From the NCBI RefSeq assembly GCF_001422325.1, contig NZ_LMMR01000007.1:1-55534 (forward strand): a stretch of DNA of 55,534 nucleotides, given 5' to 3'. The DNA is from Leifsonia sp. Leaf264 (GTDB lineage: Bacteria; Actinomycetota; Actinomycetes; Actinomycetales; Microbacteriaceae). Positions within the stretch are counted from its first letter, which is position 1. Each line of letters opens with the position of its first letter. The notes under the pieces are model-generated. The model was not told where the DNA came from. It did not search any database and saw only the letters and a list, made by a program, of their open reading frames with translations. Below, one piece after another: positions 15,067-24,950 of the stretch. Made by a program: the position numbers and the translations under genes.

Positions 15067-16395
15067 TCATCCTTTCGCGGCGGCCAAGCCGAGTCTGGGG
15101 GCCAGGAGGGCGAAGCCGGCGGTCAGTCCGCCCGCGAGTCCGCTACGCCCGTGGTCGGCGTTCGGGATGCTGATGAAGGTGGTGTCCATTCCGGCGGCGG
15201 ATGCTGCGCGCGCGAGCTTCTTCGCATCCGGCACGTATCCGGGGTCGTCGGCTCCCACGGCGAAGATCGCCGTCGTGTCGGGGTAGTCGCCCTCGCCCAT
15301 GACCGTCGTGACCTTGACGGCGTCGTACGCGGCCTGGTCGCCGTCGAACACCTCGTCGAGGACGGCGCGCCTGTCGCTCTCGCCGGCGAACTCCTCCGGG
15401 GAGACGGCGAGGATGCTGCCGAAGGTCTCGGGGTACTTCGAGCCCAGGTAGGTCGCGCACTGGCCGCCGTTGGAGTAGCCGGCGACGACCCAGTCGGTGC
15501 GGTCGCGCAGCACCCCGAGGGTGTCGCGCACCCAGGGCACCACGTCGTCCATGATGTAGCTCTCGGCCTGCCCGCGGCTGGTGTCGAGGCAGAGCGGGTC
15601 GGCGAGCGGCGCCCCCAACTGGTCGATGACGACGGCGATCGGTGCGAGCCCGTCGTGCCGCGCGGCGAAGTCGTCGAGCACCGAGGCGATGATGGCGGCA
15701 TCGGGGCTCCCGGGCTGGCCCATCATCATGATGACGACGGGCAGGCGCGGCGCGTTCTCGACGAGCGCGGCCGGCGGGTAGTACACCTCGGCCCCGCGGG
15801 CGTCGAACCCCGAGGCCGAGTTCGGGATGGGCGGGTCGATGACGCCGTAGCGACCGTGCGTCGGCAGATCGGCTGGCGGCGTCCAGGTCGCGACGACGGG
15901 CTCGACGGGGTCGGGGGCTGCGGCATCCGTCGGCGGGATGACGGCGATCGGCGGCGTCGTGTTCACGTAGAGGAAGGCGCCGACGGTCGTCGTGATGCCG
16001 TAGGCGGCGTTGATGACGAGGCCCGTCGTCAGGATGAACAGCGGGATGGCGACGATGCCCACGACGCGGCGCCACAGGGGTGGGCGCGCGATGGTCACCA
16101 CCGCCAGGGCGATGCCTCCGAAGCATGCGGGCACCCACACCCTGGTGGCGGCGTTCACGGGTCCGCCGAAGGCGTCCAGCACGTCGACGGCGAGCCAGAC
16201 CACGAGCAGCCCGAGGAGCACTCCGATCAGCACGGCGGATGCCGCGACGACGACCCACCGGCCCGTCGGCCGACGCATCAGCATCACCACGAACGCCGCA
16301 GCCGACAGCAGGCACGGCACCCAGAACGCCGCGCCGTTCACGATGTCGACGTCGAGCAGCCAGTCCACGCGACCCACCTTCGCGAGAGGAGACAC
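15067..16395 (-). CDS. membrane-anchored alpha/beta-fold esterase
   Basis: About 442 residues. Four transmembrane helices occupy roughly residues 18-130. They are followed by an extracytoplasmic esterase domain of the tributyl/antigen-85-like superfamily, with the nucleophile in AGYSNGGQ (Ser308) and a His in IPNADHGRSGL near residue 410. The strand leading in is RLPVVIMMMGQPGSPDA. Its operon with an aminoacyl-lipid synthase suggests it removes amino acids from, or otherwise edits, the same lipids, as known hydrolases paired with MprF do (inference). The GTG start is uncertain; a GTG nine codons later has GAAGG upstream. Confidence 0.8.
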   Translation of the reverse strand: MSPLAKVGRVDWLLDVDIVNGAAFWVPCLLSAAAFVVMLMRRPTGRWVVVAASAVLIGVLLGLLVVWLAVDVLDAFGGPVNAATRVWVPACFGGIALAVVTIARPPLWRRVVGIVAIPLFILTTGLVINAAYGITTTVGAFLYVNTTPPIAVIPPTDAAAPDPVEPVVATWTPPADLPTHGRYGVIDPPIPNSASGFDARGAEVYYPPAALVENAPRLPVVIMMMGQPGSPDAAIIASVLDDFAARHDGLAPIAVVIDQLGAPLADPLCLDTSRGQAESYIMDDVVPWVRDTLGVLRDRTDWVVAGYSNGGQCATYLGSKYPETFGSILAVSPEEFAGESDRRAVLDEVFDGDQAAYDAVKVTTVMGEGDYPDTTAIFAVGADDPGYVPDAKKLARAASAAGMDTTFISIPNADHGRSGLAGGLTAGFALLAPRLGLAAAKG

Positions 16396-16571
16396 GGCCG
16401 GGGCGGCCGCGCTCTCTCACTGTATGGGCGTCGTTCCGGGGCGGACAACCTCCAGCAGGCGAGGCGACGGGCACGCCGACCCGAGGCATCCGTCGTGACG
16501 AAACTACGCTGGGACGAGTCGCTCACGAGTCACGGACCAGCCGCCGACGAGTTGCAGGGGGGAGGCACCGG

Positions 16572-16802
16572 ATGCCGCAACGACGAACACCGTCGCTCCT
16601 GTGGGCTATCGCGGGGTGCGTGCTCAGCCTGCTGCTGGGCTGCGTTGTCGTGCGCCTCGGCCTCGATGCCGTCGACACCCGCCCCTACTCCGCGTCGTCG
16701 GAGGTCCTGTACCTCGTGGTCGCCGTGGCAGCACTCGTCGTCTGGCTGGGTGGTTCGGCGGCGACGATCCTGCTGTGGCGTCGACGTCGCCTCCGCCCGT
16801 AG
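16572..16802 (+). CDS. small two-helix membrane protein
   Basis: A 76-residue hypothetical protein with two hydrophobic segments (LLWAIAGCVLSLLLGCVVV and VLYLVVAVAALVVWLGG) and a basic tail WRRRRLRP, which predicts a hairpin with both ends inside. The start is set by GGGGGAGG, 6 bases before the ATG; a TACGCT hexamer at 16505-16510 could be its -10. It lies between the divergent esterase gene and glyS. No family recognised. Confidence 0.7.
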   Translation: MPQRRTPSLLWAIAGCVLSLLLGCVVVRLGLDAVDTRPYSASSEVLYLVVAVAALVVWLGGSAATILLWRRRRLRP

Positions 16803-16918
16803 AGCGCACGCGCGAGTACGGCTCAGGATGACTCCCTAAACTGGAGGAACCGCACTGGCGGGCCTTCGCCCCGTGATCGCGCGGTTCCCGCTCGCCCCCT
16901 CGCCCCATTGGAGCCACC

Positions 16919-18304
16919 ATGGCCGCACCCAGCCGTCTCGACGCCGTCATCGCCCTCGCCCGCCACCGCGGGTTCGTCTTCCAGGCCGGCGAGATCTACG
17001 GAGGGTCACGATCCGCGTGGGACTACGGGCCCCTCGGCACCGAGCTCAAGGAGAACATCAAGAAGCAGTGGTGGCGCTACATGGTGCAGAGCCGCGACGA
17101 CGTCGTCGGCCTCGATTCCAGCGTCATCCTGCCGAAGCAGGTGTGGGAGGCCTCCGGCCACGTCGAGGTCTTCAGCGACCCGCTCGTCGAGTGCCAGCAC
17201 TGCCACAAGCGCTTCCGGGCCGATCACCTCGAGGAGGAGTACGAGGAGAAGAAGGGCCGCGCCCCCGAGAACGGCCTCGACGACATCGCCTGCCCGAACT
17301 GCGGCAACCGCCACACCTGGACCGAGCCGCGCGCCTTCTCCGGGCTCCTCAAGACCTACCTCGGCCCGGTCGACGACGAGTCCGGCCTGCACTACCTGCG
17401 CCCCGAGACGGCACAGGGCATCTTCGTGAACTTCGCCAACGTGCTGCAGGCGTCGCGTCAGAAGCCGCCGTTCGGCATCGGCCAGATCGGCAAGAGCTTC
17501 CGCAACGAGATCACGCCCGGAAACTTCATCTTCCGCACCCGCGAGTTCGAGCAGATGGAGATGGAGTTCTTCGTCGAGCCCGGCACCGACGAGCAGTGGC
17601 AGGAGTACTGGATGGAGCAGCGCATGAGCTGGTACACCGGTCTCGGAATCGACCCCGCGAACCTGCGCTTCTACGAGCACCCCAAGGAGAAGCTGAGCCA
17701 CTACTCCAAGCGCACGGTCGACATCGAGTACCGCTTCGGCTTCACCGGCAGCGAGTTCGGCGAGCTCGAGGGCATCGCGAATCGCACCGACTTCGACCTG
17801 CGCACCCACTCGGAGGCCTCCGGCAAGGACCTCTCGTTCTTCGACCAGACCAAGAACGAGCGCTGGATCCCCTACGTGATCGAGCCTGCGGCCGGCCTCA
17901 CCCGTTCGCTGATGGCCTTCCTCGTCGACGCGTACCACGAGGAGGAGGTGCCGAACGCGAAGGGCGGCGTCGACAAGCGCACCGTGCTGAAGCTCGACCC
18001 GCGCCTCGCCCCGGTGAAGGCCGCCATCCTGCCGCTGTCCCGTAACGAGGCGCTGTCGCCGATGGCCCGCTCGCTCGCGGCCGAGCTGCGCCAGAGCTGG
18101 AACGTCGACTTCGACGACGCCGGCGCCATCGGACGCCGCTACCGCCGCCAGGACGAGATCGGCACCCCGTTCTGCGTCACGGTCGACTTCGACTCGCTCG
18201 AGGACCAGGCCGTCACTGTGCGCGACCGCGACACCATGCAGCAGGAGCGAGTGCCGCTCGCCGGGCTGCACGCCTTCCTCGCCGAGCGACTCAAGGGCGC
18301 GTAG
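16919..18304 (+). CDS. glyS: glycyl-tRNA synthetase, single-chain alpha2 type
   Basis: A 461-residue class II synthetase that charges tRNA-Gly. Motif 1 region [17 protein letters not shown] (31-47), zinc-binding pairs CQHC (92-95) and CPNC (125-128), [15 protein letters not shown] (158-172), motif 2 [15 protein letters not shown] with [14 protein letters not shown] (186-216), and a C-terminal anticodon-binding domain from about 360 on. The ATG has GGAG 6 bases upstream. A TAAACT hexamer at 16837-16842 would give a leader of about 70 bases; I see no T-box in it. Length is normal. Confidence 0.97.
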   Translation: MAAPSRLDAVIALARHRGFVFQAGEIYGGSRSAWDYGPLGTELKENIKKQWWRYMVQSRDDVVGLDSSVILPKQVWEASGHVEVFSDPLVECQHCHKRFRADHLEEEYEEKKGRAPENGLDDIACPNCGNRHTWTEPRAFSGLLKTYLGPVDDESGLHYLRPETAQGIFVNFANVLQASRQKPPFGIGQIGKSFRNEITPGNFIFRTREFEQMEMEFFVEPGTDEQWQEYWMEQRMSWYTGLGIDPANLRFYEHPKEKLSHYSKRTVDIEYRFGFTGSEFGELEGIANRTDFDLRTHSEASGKDLSFFDQTKNERWIPYVIEPAAGLTRSLMAFLVDAYHEEEVPNAKGGVDKRTVLKLDPRLAPVKAAILPLSRNEALSPMARSLAAELRQSWNVDFDDAGAIGRRYRRQDEIGTPFCVTVDFDSLEDQAVTVRDRDTMQQERVPLAGLHAFLAERLKGA

Positions 18305-18390
18305 CGCGTCACGCGTCGCGGGCGTCGCTCGCCGGGTTCCGGCCCGGCGGGCAGTCGCGCCGGCGGGGTGGCAGCATCCGGCGCGCGCCA

Positions 18391-18510
18391 GTTCGCCAGT
18401 AGTGGTCGCTGCCCGTTCGTTCGCTCGCCACCTGTGGCCACGTCGGGCCCGCGGATGCGGCCACAACCGGCGAGCAGGTCAGCAGGAGGCGGCCACAACC
18501 GGCGAGCCAC
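18391..18510. repeat. phased palindrome cluster, locus 1 (four sites)
   Basis: Four copies of a 12-base word related to GCCACNTGTGGC are centred near 18400.5, 18432.5, 18465.5 and 18497.5, so successive centres are 32, 33 and 32 bp apart. The outer context is CTCGCCAC...GTGGCC in two copies and CGGCCACAACCGGCGAG in the other two, which are inverted. They lie between the convergent glyS and acetyltransferase genes, in a 228-base gap with no gene. The same family recurs at 40500-40606. Confidence 0.75.
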
Positions 18511-18532
18511 CGCCGCCGCAGTCGCCGCCCGG

Positions 18533-19162
18533 TCAGCGCGCGTCGAACTCCGACCGCAGGATGCCGTAGAACGCCGAGTCCGACCAAGCGCCCTTGTCGT
18601 AGAAGGTCTCGCGCGTCGTGCCCTCGTGGCGCATGCCGAGGCGCGTGCACAGCGCAGCCGACGCCGTGTTCACGGGATCGAGCTGGGCGTGCACCCTGTG
18701 GGCGTCGAGCTGCTCGAAGGCGAGGGCGAGCACGGCCGCCGACGCCTCGGTGGCGTACCCGCGGCCCGCGAAGTCGGGGTGGAACACCCAGCCGATCTCG
18801 ACGTCGGCGTTGTCGGCATCCGAGAGCCTCAGCATGACGTCGCCGATCACCCTGTCTCCGCCGTCGCCGAACAGCGACGGCTCCCCGGGCAGCACGCAGG
18901 CGAAGAACACGGCGTCGGAGTCGGCCGCGAGCGTGCGCATGCCGGCGCGCTTGCGGGTGTGCTCCGCGCCCTCCTGGGCCGTGCGACGCGGCCACGGGAT
19001 GAAGCGCAGCACCTCGTCGAGGCGCTGGTACTCGTAGACGTCGGCGACGTCGTTCTCCGAGAGCGGGCGCAGCACCAGGCGCTCTGTGACGATCGGAGCC
19101 GCGTCATATGCGTCGACGCTGAATGGCAGCCGCAGCGTCGGAGCTGGGGAGGGCTCGCCCAT
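18533..19162 (-). CDS. GNAT family N-acetyltransferase (RimJ/RimL type)
   Basis: A 209-residue acetyltransferase with the RimJ-like opening VTERLVLRPLSENDVADVYE, the conserved strand NADVEIGWVFHPDFAGRGYA (acetyl-CoA loop GRGYATEA) and C-terminal RLGMRHEGTTRETFYDKGAW. Its ATG overlaps the hemA stop (TGATG), so it is translated by coupling to hemA. Whether it modifies a haem-pathway protein, a ribosomal protein or a small molecule cannot be told. Confidence 0.87.
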   Translation of the reverse strand: MGEPSPAPTLRLPFSVDAYDAAPIVTERLVLRPLSENDVADVYEYQRLDEVLRFIPWPRRTAQEGAEHTRKRAGMRTLAADSDAVFFACVLPGEPSLFGDGGDRVIGDVMLRLSDADNADVEIGWVFHPDFAGRGYATEASAAVLALAFEQLDAHRVHAQLDPVNTASAALCTRLGMRHEGTTRETFYDKGAWSDSAFYGILRSEFDAR

Positions 19163-20490
19163 CAAGAAGCCGAGAGGCCGAGCTCGTCGTCGTCGGCTGC
19201 GGCGACGGATGCCGCGCCAGTCGCAGGAACGACCCCGAAGATCGCCTCGACGCCGTCGATCCAGGTGCGCTGGTCGCCCCGTGCCACGTACTCGCGCGAG
19301 CGCACCATCGGGGTGTGCAGCAGTACGCCGGCGAGGTGGCGGAGGGCCTGCTCCGTCGCCGCGGAGTCGTCGCCCCTGGCGTGCGCTCGGGCGATCTCGT
19401 CGTCGACGATTCCGAGAACGTGGGCGCGCAGCGCGACGACGGCCGGGGCGAGGTTGATCTCCTCGCTCACAGCTCCGAACTTGCGCGCCGCCTTGCCCAC
19501 GATGGCGCGAGCCTCGTCGGTGGCCGTCAACTCGTCGAGCGGCGCGTGCAGGCGGATCGTCTCGAGGTCGAGCAGGGAGACGCCGTCGATGTCGGCGACG
19601 TCGGGATCGATGTTGCGCGGCAGCCCGAGGTCGATCACGAGCTGGCGGACGGATGCCTCCACCGGGCGGCCGAGCAGCTCGACGGCAGCGCGGCCGGTCC
19701 GCAGCTCGGTCGCCGTCAGCACGTGCGCCTCGACCGCCGAGCAGGCGACGATGATGTCGGCGGATGCTGCCGCTGCGGCGTAGTCGGCCACGGAGACGGC
19801 CTCGATGTCGTGATTGACCGCGAACTTGTGGCCGCGGCCCGACGGGGAGTACACGCGCACGTTCGTGACGCCGCGCTCGCGCAGGTTGGCCAGTGATGCC
19901 CCGGCGTAGCGCCCGGTGCCGATGAGGAGCACCTCCTGGGTCGACCAGTCGGCGATGCGGCTCTCGGCGAGATCGAGGGCGAGACGCACGAGCGATCGCC
20001 CGGCCGAGCCGATGCCGGTGCGGTTCTTGATGCCGCGCGAGGTCTGCGATGCGCGCTGGAACAGGCGCTCGAGCTCGGGCGTCGTCGTTCCCACAGTGCG
20101 TGCGCGCTCCAGGGAGCGGCGAACCTGGCCGGCGATCTCGCCCTCTCCGACGACGACGGACTCGAGTCCGGCCGAGACGGCGAACAGGTGCTCGGCGACG
20201 CCGTTGCCGTGCACGAGGTCGAGGGTCTCGCGGAGGGTCTCGGAGCTCACGCCGCTCTCATCCGCCACGGCGTCGAGGGTGGCGCTCACGGCGGCGAGCG
20301 GAGAGGAGCCCTCAGGCTCGTCGAGGTCGAGGTAGGCCTCGAAGCGGTTGCAGGTCGCGACGACGACGGCACCGCCGAGGGAGTCGTGGGAGCCGACGAT
20401 GCGGCGTCCGAGTTGTTCTGCGTCGACGCTCAATCGCTCGAGCAGGTCGAAGCTCGAGTTCTTGTGACTCGCGGAGAGACAGATGAGCAC
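19162..20490 (-). CDS. hemA: glutamyl-tRNA reductase
   Basis: A 442-residue NADPH enzyme that reduces glutamyl-tRNA to glutamate-1-semialdehyde, the first committed step of C5-pathway tetrapyrrole synthesis. The catalytic Cys47 is in VVATCNRFEAYLD. Other landmarks are the family stretch RTGIGSAGRSLVRLAL and the Rossmann segment LLIGTGRYAGASLANL. The frame is open further upstream, but the GTG is chosen because the protein then starts in the family way (VLICLSASHK) and a TACAAT -10 lies 7 bases before it. It is separated from hemE by the hydrolase gene and coupled to an acetyltransferase gene downstream. Confidence 0.95.
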   Translation of the reverse strand: MLICLSASHKNSSFDLLERLSVDAEQLGRRIVGSHDSLGGAVVVATCNRFEAYLDLDEPEGSSPLAAVSATLDAVADESGVSSETLRETLDLVHGNGVAEHLFAVSAGLESVVVGEGEIAGQVRRSLERARTVGTTTPELERLFQRASQTSRGIKNRTGIGSAGRSLVRLALDLAESRIADWSTQEVLLIGTGRYAGASLANLRERGVTNVRVYSPSGRGHKFAVNHDIEAVSVADYAAAAASADIIVACSAVEAHVLTATELRTGRAAVELLGRPVEASVRQLVIDLGLPRNIDPDVADIDGVSLLDLETIRLHAPLDELTATDEARAIVGKAARKFGAVSEEINLAPAVVALRAHVLGIVDDEIARAHARGDDSAATEQALRHLAGVLLHTPMVRSREYVARGDQRTWIDGVEAIFGVVPATGAASVAAADDDELGLSAS

Positions 20491-20497
20491 GGGTTCG

Positions 20498-20503
20498 ATT
20501 GTA
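20498..20503 (-). promoter_or_regulatory. -10 hexamer of a leaderless hemA promoter
   Basis: TACAAT on the minus strand is followed by 7 bases and then the hemA GTG. hemE has the same arrangement. Confidence 0.6.
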
Positions 20504-20744
20504 ATCGCTCGCAGAGGCGCTTCCTGCGAGGGCTCCCACTGAGCGCCGAAGGCCGATCGGGCAGAGTTCCACGTCACGCGGAAGGGGACATGCGTGCGCA
20601 TGCATCGCGTGCCTAGGATGACCCCAAGCAGCTCGGCTTGTACGGGTCTGCCCACCGACGGAACGACGCGCCTCCGGTGCACATCGCTCGGATCGGTGCA
20701 TCGCTACCGTCTCCGTTGCAACCCGCGTAGGGGCGGCGCGCACG

Positions 20745-20773
20745 ACGGGGTCGCGCACACAGCGCGGCCCCGT
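20745..20773 (-). terminator. hairpin terminator of the alpha/beta hydrolase gene
   Basis: On the minus strand ACGGGGCCGCGC pairs with GCGCGACCCCGT (11 of 12) around a 5-base loop, 16 bases after the stop codon. Confidence 0.65.
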
Positions 20774-20789
20774 TCGGCGCGCGCGTCTC

Positions 20790-21674
20790 TCAGAGCAGCC
20801 GCAGGACGGCATCCGCGAAGGCGTCCGGTGCCTCCTGCGGCACGTTGTGGCCGATCCCCGGCAGCAGGATGCGGTCGAAGGCGCCGCTGAAGTGTGCGGC
20901 GTCGACCCTGGAGTCGTCACCGCCCGCGATGCCGTCGGCGCCGCTGTCGAGCGCGAGCGTCGGCACGGTGACCTGCGGCATCCGTGCGATCCGGCCCTCG
21001 ATGTCGTCGTAGCGCGGATCGCCGACGGCCAGGCCGGAGCGGTGCCTGTACGAATGCACCACGACATCGACGAAGTCCGGATTCGCGAAGCTCGCCGCGC
21101 TCGCTGGGAAGGCGTCGGATGCCGCCGCCCAGGTCGGCGACCACAGCTCCCAGAGCCGCAGGCAGAACTCCTCCCGGTGGTGCTCGAGGCCGCTGCGGCC
21201 CCAGTCGGAGTGCAGGAAGAACTTGTACCAGTAGCTCGGCTCGAACTCGTGCGGACCGGCCTCGGCCCCCATCTCCAGGTTCTGCACGTTGTATCCGCCG
21301 ACGGTGACCAGGCCGGCGACCCGCTCCGGGTGGAGGGCCGCCACGATGCACGCGGCCCGCCCGCCCCAGTCGTAGCCGGCCACCACGGCCCGCTCGATCC
21401 CGAGGGCATCGAGGAGCTCGAGCAGGTCTGACGCCAGAGCTCCCTGCTGCCCGGAGCGCGGCGTCTCGGCGAAGCGGAAACGGGTCGCGCCGTAGCCCCG
21501 CAGGAACGGCACGATGACCCGTGCGCCGGCTGCGGCGAGCCGTGGGACGACGCCGTCATAGGCGCGCACGTCGTAGGGGAAGCCGTGCAGCAGCACGACG
21601 GCCACGCCGTGCGGATCGCCCGACTCCTCGTACGCGATCTCGAGCACCGGGGTGGACGCCGTCGCTGTGTTCAT
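20790..21674 (-). CDS. alpha/beta hydrolase with Asp nucleophile (epoxide hydrolase/dehalogenase-like)
   Basis: A 294-residue hydrolase. The oxyanion motif HGFPYD is at residues 30-35. The nucleophile elbow reads [10 protein letters not shown], which places Asp102 rather than Ser as nucleophile, as in epoxide hydrolases and haloalkane dehalogenases. The general-base His276 is in [15 protein letters not shown] cap region rich in Trp and Tyr ([16 protein letters not shown]) precedes. The ATG at the divergent junction with hemE gives the family-like start. There is no functional link to haem synthesis other than position. Confidence 0.85.
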   Translation of the reverse strand: MNTATASTPVLEIAYEESGDPHGVAVVLLHGFPYDVRAYDGVVPRLAAAGARVIVPFLRGYGATRFRFAETPRSGQQGALASDLLELLDALGIERAVVAGYDWGGRAACIVAALHPERVAGLVTVGGYNVQNLEMGAEAGPHEFEPSYWYKFFLHSDWGRSGLEHHREEFCLRLWELWSPTWAAASDAFPASAASFANPDFVDVVVHSYRHRSGLAVGDPRYDDIEGRIARMPQVTVPTLALDSGADGIAGGDDSRVDAAHFSGAFDRILLPGIGHNVPQEAPDAFADAVLRLL

Positions 21675-21704
21675 GGTCCCAGCTTCGTCGCCGCTGCCAT
21701 GGGA

Positions 21705-21710
21705 GACAAT
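21705..21710 (+). promoter_or_regulatory. -10 hexamer of a leaderless hemE promoter
   Basis: GACAAT lies 7 bases before the hemE GTG, mirroring the TACAAT-7-GTG layout of hemA. The whole divergent gap to the hydrolase gene is 43 bases. Confidence 0.5.
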
Positions 21711-21717
21711 GGGGCAC

Positions 21718-22866
21718 GTGAGTCTTCCGTCGCAGCACCCCCTGTCCAGTGGCCGCACGTCCGAGTCCCGACTGGTGCGTGCCTATCAGGGCGTACGACA
21801 GGACGTGCCTCCGGTCTGGTTCATGCGCCAGGCCGGTCGTTCCCTGCCCGAATACCGCGAGCTGCGCGTGGGAACGAAGATGCTCGACGCCTGCCTCGAT
21901 CCGGCCCTCGCGAGCGAGATCACGCTCCAGCCCGTTCGCCGCCACAAGGTCGACGCCGGAATCTTCTTCAGTGACATCGTCGTGCCGCTGAAGCTGGTGG
22001 GCGTCGACGTCGAGATCGTGCCGGGCCGCGGACCCGTCATGGGTGATGCCGTGCGCACCTCGGCGCAGGTCGCAGCGCTCACGTCGATCGATCCCGCTTC
22101 CCTCGATGCCGTCATCGCGCCTATCTCCAAGGCAGTGCGCCTGACCGTCGCGGGCCTCTCCACCCTCGGCGACGGCAACAGCTCCATCCCGTTGATCGGC
22201 TTCGCCGGTGCCCCGTTCACCCTCGCCGCCTACCTCGTCGAGGGTGGTCCGTCGAAGGACCACCTCGCAGCACGCACCCTCATGCACGCCGACCCTGCCG
22301 CCTGGGCCGCGCTGATGGACTGGACGGCGGATGTCACCGGCCGGTTCCTGCGCGCCCAGGTGCTCGCCGGTGCCAGCGCCGCCCAGCTGTTCGACTCCTG
22401 GGCCGGGGCGCTGTCGCTCGCCGACTACGAGAAGCACGTGGCTCCGGCATCCGCTCGGGCACTGCAGCACGTGCACGGGCTGAGCTACACGGTTCGTCCG
22501 CACGATGAGGGCGCCGACCCGTCGGTCGAGCGCCGCACCGTGCCCATCGTGCACTTCGGTGTCGGCACCGGCGAACTCCTGGCCGCTATGCGCGATGTCG
22601 GGGCCGACGTCGTGGGGGTCGACTACAGGGTGCCGCTCGACGAGGCCAACCGACGGCTGGGCGGGTCGGTTCCGCTCCAGGGCAACATCGACCCCGCGCT
22701 GCTCTACGCGCCATGGCCGGTGCTCGAGGCTCACGTGCGCGACGTCGTGCGTCGCGGAGCCGACGCACCCGCCCACGTGGTGAACCTCGGACACGGAGTC
22801 TCGCCGGACACCGACCCCGCCGTGCTCACCCGCGTCGTCGAGCTCGTGCACTCGCTGGGCTCATGA
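21718..22866 (+). CDS. hemE: uroporphyrinogen decarboxylase
   Basis: A 382-residue TIM-barrel enzyme that removes four carboxyl groups from uroporphyrinogen III to give coproporphyrinogen III. The signature [19 protein letters not shown] is at 32-50, then [35 protein letters not shown] and the C-terminal [15 protein letters not shown] start is chosen from the -10 hexamer; an ATG three codons upstream lies inside that promoter. The stop overlaps the next ATG (ATGA). First gene of the plus-strand haem run. Confidence 0.96.
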   Translation: MSLPSQHPLSSGRTSESRLVRAYQGVRQDVPPVWFMRQAGRSLPEYRELRVGTKMLDACLDPALASEITLQPVRRHKVDAGIFFSDIVVPLKLVGVDVEIVPGRGPVMGDAVRTSAQVAALTSIDPASLDAVIAPISKAVRLTVAGLSTLGDGNSSIPLIGFAGAPFTLAAYLVEGGPSKDHLAARTLMHADPAAWAALMDWTADVTGRFLRAQVLAGASAAQLFDSWAGALSLADYEKHVAPASARALQHVHGLSYTVRPHDEGADPSVERRTVPIVHFGVGTGELLAAMRDVGADVVGVDYRVPLDEANRRLGGSVPLQGNIDPALLYAPWPVLEAHVRDVVRRGADAPAHVVNLGHGVSPDTDPAVLTRVVELVHSLGS

Positions 22867-24371
22867 CCGACGAGACCACGGATGCAGCGGCGACGGATGC
22901 AGCGCCCTACGACGTGATCGTCATCGGCGGCGGCGTCGCCGGCCTCGTCGCCGCCCGCGAGGCCGTGCACGTCGGCCTGCGCACCCTCGTGCTCGAGGCT
23001 GAGTCCGCCCCGGGCGGTTGCGTGCGAGCGCTGGACGTCGGCGGCCTCACCGTCGACGTCGGCGCCGAGAGCTTCGCGACGCGTGGAGGAGCTGTGACGG
23101 CACTCCTGGCCGAGCTCGGCGTCGACGACAGGATCGTCGGTGCGAACCCGGCCGGGTCGTGGCTGCACCTGCCGGCGCTGAAGGGCGAGGGCTCCGTCAC
23201 CGTGCGGTCACCGAAGACCTCCCTGCTCGGCATCCCGGCGTCGCCGCTCGCCGAGGACGTGCGCGCGGTCATCGGCACCGCCGGAGCCTGGCGCGCCTAC
23301 CTCGACCGCATCCGTCCCATCCTCACCATCGGCCAGGCCCAGAGGCTCGGCCCCCTCGTGCGCCAGCGCATGGGACGCAAGGTGCTTGAACGCCTGGTCT
23401 CCCCGCTGTCGACCGGCGTGTACTCCGTCGACGCCGACGACCTCGACGTCGCCCTCGTCGCCCCGGGCCTGAACGCCGCCATGACGCGGGCGGGCTCGCT
23501 CTCCGGCGGCGTCGCCGAGCTGCGGCTCTCCGCACCGGCCGGCGCGGCCGTGCAGGGGATCCGCGGTGGGATGTCGCAGCTCGTCTCGGCTCTGGTCGCC
23601 GACATCACCCACTTCGACGGCGGGATCCGCTCGGGAACACGCGTCACCGGTCTGCGGCCGATCGACGGCGACGGGGCCTCGGGCTGGTCCGTGACGGCGG
23701 CCGGCCCCGAGGGAAGCGAGCAGACGGTGCGCGCCCGCCGCGTGGTCGTCGCCGCTCCGGCCGGCGTGGCCGTTGGGCTCTTGGCCGGCGCCCGCGACGA
23801 ATGGACGGCGCTCGCCGATCTCGACTGGCCGCCGGCGGCTGCGGTCGAGATCGTGACCCTCGTGCTCGACGCGCCTCTCCTCGACGAGGCGCCGCGGGGC
23901 ACCGGCGTGCTCGTTGCCTCCGGTACTCCCGGTGTCACGGCGAAGGCGCTCACCCACGCCTCGGCGAAGTGGGCGTGGCTGGCCGAGCGGGCCCGCGCCG
24001 CCGCTGCCGGGCGCAACGTCGTGCGGTTGTCCTACGGCCGGGTCGGGGAGCAGCTTCCGACGGCTGGACTGGACGACGAAGCCGTCGAGACGCTGGCGCT
24101 CGCGGATGCATCCGCCATCCTCGGGATTCCGCTCACCGCCCAGCACCTCGTCGCATCGGCACGCGTGGTCTGGACCGACGCCGTCTCCCACGCCGCGATC
24201 GGGCAGCGCGCCCGGGTGCAGAAGGTGCGGGAGGCACTCGAGGCGGACCCCACCATCGCCGTCGTCGGCTCGTGGGTGGCCGGCACCGGTCTGGCTTCGG
24301 TGATCCCGGATGCCCGGGAGGCCGCGCAGCGCCTCAGGCGCGGCGCGCTGCATACCGAACGCGGAATATGA
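22863..24371 (+). CDS. hemY: coproporphyrinogen III oxidase, FAD-dependent (HemY/CgoX, often labelled protoporphyrinogen oxidase)
   Basis: A 502-residue flavoprotein that oxidises the porphyrinogen ring with O2; in organisms with HemQ it acts on coproporphyrinogen III. The Rossmann motif [17 protein letters not shown] lies at 18-34, followed by the Glu-containing strand [12 protein letters not shown] and the substrate-region text [17 protein letters not shown]. The C-terminal FAD-contact segment is [18 protein letters not shown]. The ATG overlaps the hemE stop. It lacks a predicted membrane anchor, as expected for the Gram-positive enzyme. Confidence 0.93.
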   Translation: MTDETTDAAATDAAPYDVIVIGGGVAGLVAAREAVHVGLRTLVLEAESAPGGCVRALDVGGLTVDVGAESFATRGGAVTALLAELGVDDRIVGANPAGSWLHLPALKGEGSVTVRSPKTSLLGIPASPLAEDVRAVIGTAGAWRAYLDRIRPILTIGQAQRLGPLVRQRMGRKVLERLVSPLSTGVYSVDADDLDVALVAPGLNAAMTRAGSLSGGVAELRLSAPAGAAVQGIRGGMSQLVSALVADITHFDGGIRSGTRVTGLRPIDGDGASGWSVTAAGPEGSEQTVRARRVVVAAPAGVAVGLLAGARDEWTALADLDWPPAAAVEIVTLVLDAPLLDEAPRGTGVLVASGTPGVTAKALTHASAKWAWLAERARAAAAGRNVVRLSYGRVGEQLPTAGLDDEAVETLALADASAILGIPLTAQHLVASARVVWTDAVSHAAIGQRARVQKVREALEADPTIAVVGSWVAGTGLASVIPDAREAAQRLRRGALHTERGI

Positions 24372-24482
24372 GCCGAGAGCGAACGGGCATCGCCCGTCGC
24401 CCAATGTTGTCAATCCCCTCGTCAGTGCCGCGAGACGCCGATACGCTGGATCAATCGCCATCGATCGGGATTGAGGTACGGC

Positions 24483-24938
24483 ATGCGGGGCAAACTCCTC
24501 TTCGTGACGGGAATCGCCGTCGGCTACGTGCTCGGCGCACGTGCGGGCCGTCAGCGCTACGAACAGATCAAGTCCGCCGCGGAGAGCGTGTGGAACACGC
24601 CGGTCGTGCAGAGCGGTGTCGACACGGCGAAGGACTTCGCCCTCGCCCGCGTCGGTGACGTCTCCGACTCGGTGCTCGACGGCATCAAGAAGCTGATCGC
24701 AGCGGCCACCAACTCCAAGCCGGCGCCGACGCGCTCCTACGCGGCACCGACCCGGCCGGGTGCAGGCAGCACCGCGGGGTCAGCCTCGTCTGTTCCCAGC
24801 ACCGAGTCGTACACGGTGGCCGAACCCGTCGACGTTCCGTCGACGAAGCCCGCCGCCAAGCCCGCCGCAGGTACCTCCGGTGCGGCGTCGAGTGCGGCGT
24901 CCCGGAAGAAGAAGCCCAGCTCGTCCGAATCCGAATAG
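24483..24938 (+). CDS. YtxH-like small membrane protein with disordered tail
   Basis: A 151-residue protein. It has one N-terminal transmembrane helix (LLFVTGIAVGYVLGARAG) followed directly by RQRYEQIKSAAESVW, the usual YtxH-type junction, then an amphipathic stretch and a low-complexity Ala/Pro/Ser/Lys tail ending in KKKPSSSESE. A GAGGT ribosome binding site precedes the ATG, and a TACGCT hexamer at 24442-24447 is a likely -10. It is the first of three small membrane genes placed between hemY and hemQ. Molecular function unknown. Confidence 0.75.
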   Translation: MRGKLLFVTGIAVGYVLGARAGRQRYEQIKSAAESVWNTPVVQSGVDTAKDFALARVGDVSDSVLDGIKKLIAAATNSKPAPTRSYAAPTRPGAGSTAGSASSVPSTESYTVAEPVDVPSTKPAAKPAAGTSGAASSAASRKKKPSSSESE

Positions 24939-24950
24939 AGGTGATGCGCC

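Larger units (their letters stand above)
20491..20789. other. 299-base gap between hemA and the hydrolase gene
   Basis: It holds the hemA promoter at one end and the terminator of the alpha/beta hydrolase gene at the other. The middle (about 20550-20740) shows no gene, RNA structure or repeat that I recognise. Confidence 0.5.

Noticed and set aside
16843-16918. T-box riboswitch before glyS
   Set aside because: The leader is only about 70 bases and lacks a T-box sequence or antiterminator-like structure.
17006-18466. Long open frame antisense to glyS
   Set aside because: High-GC shadow of the glyS codons; low-complexity composition with no recognisable domain. The same applies to the other long antisense frames, for example over the M13 peptidase, the prp genes and hemB.
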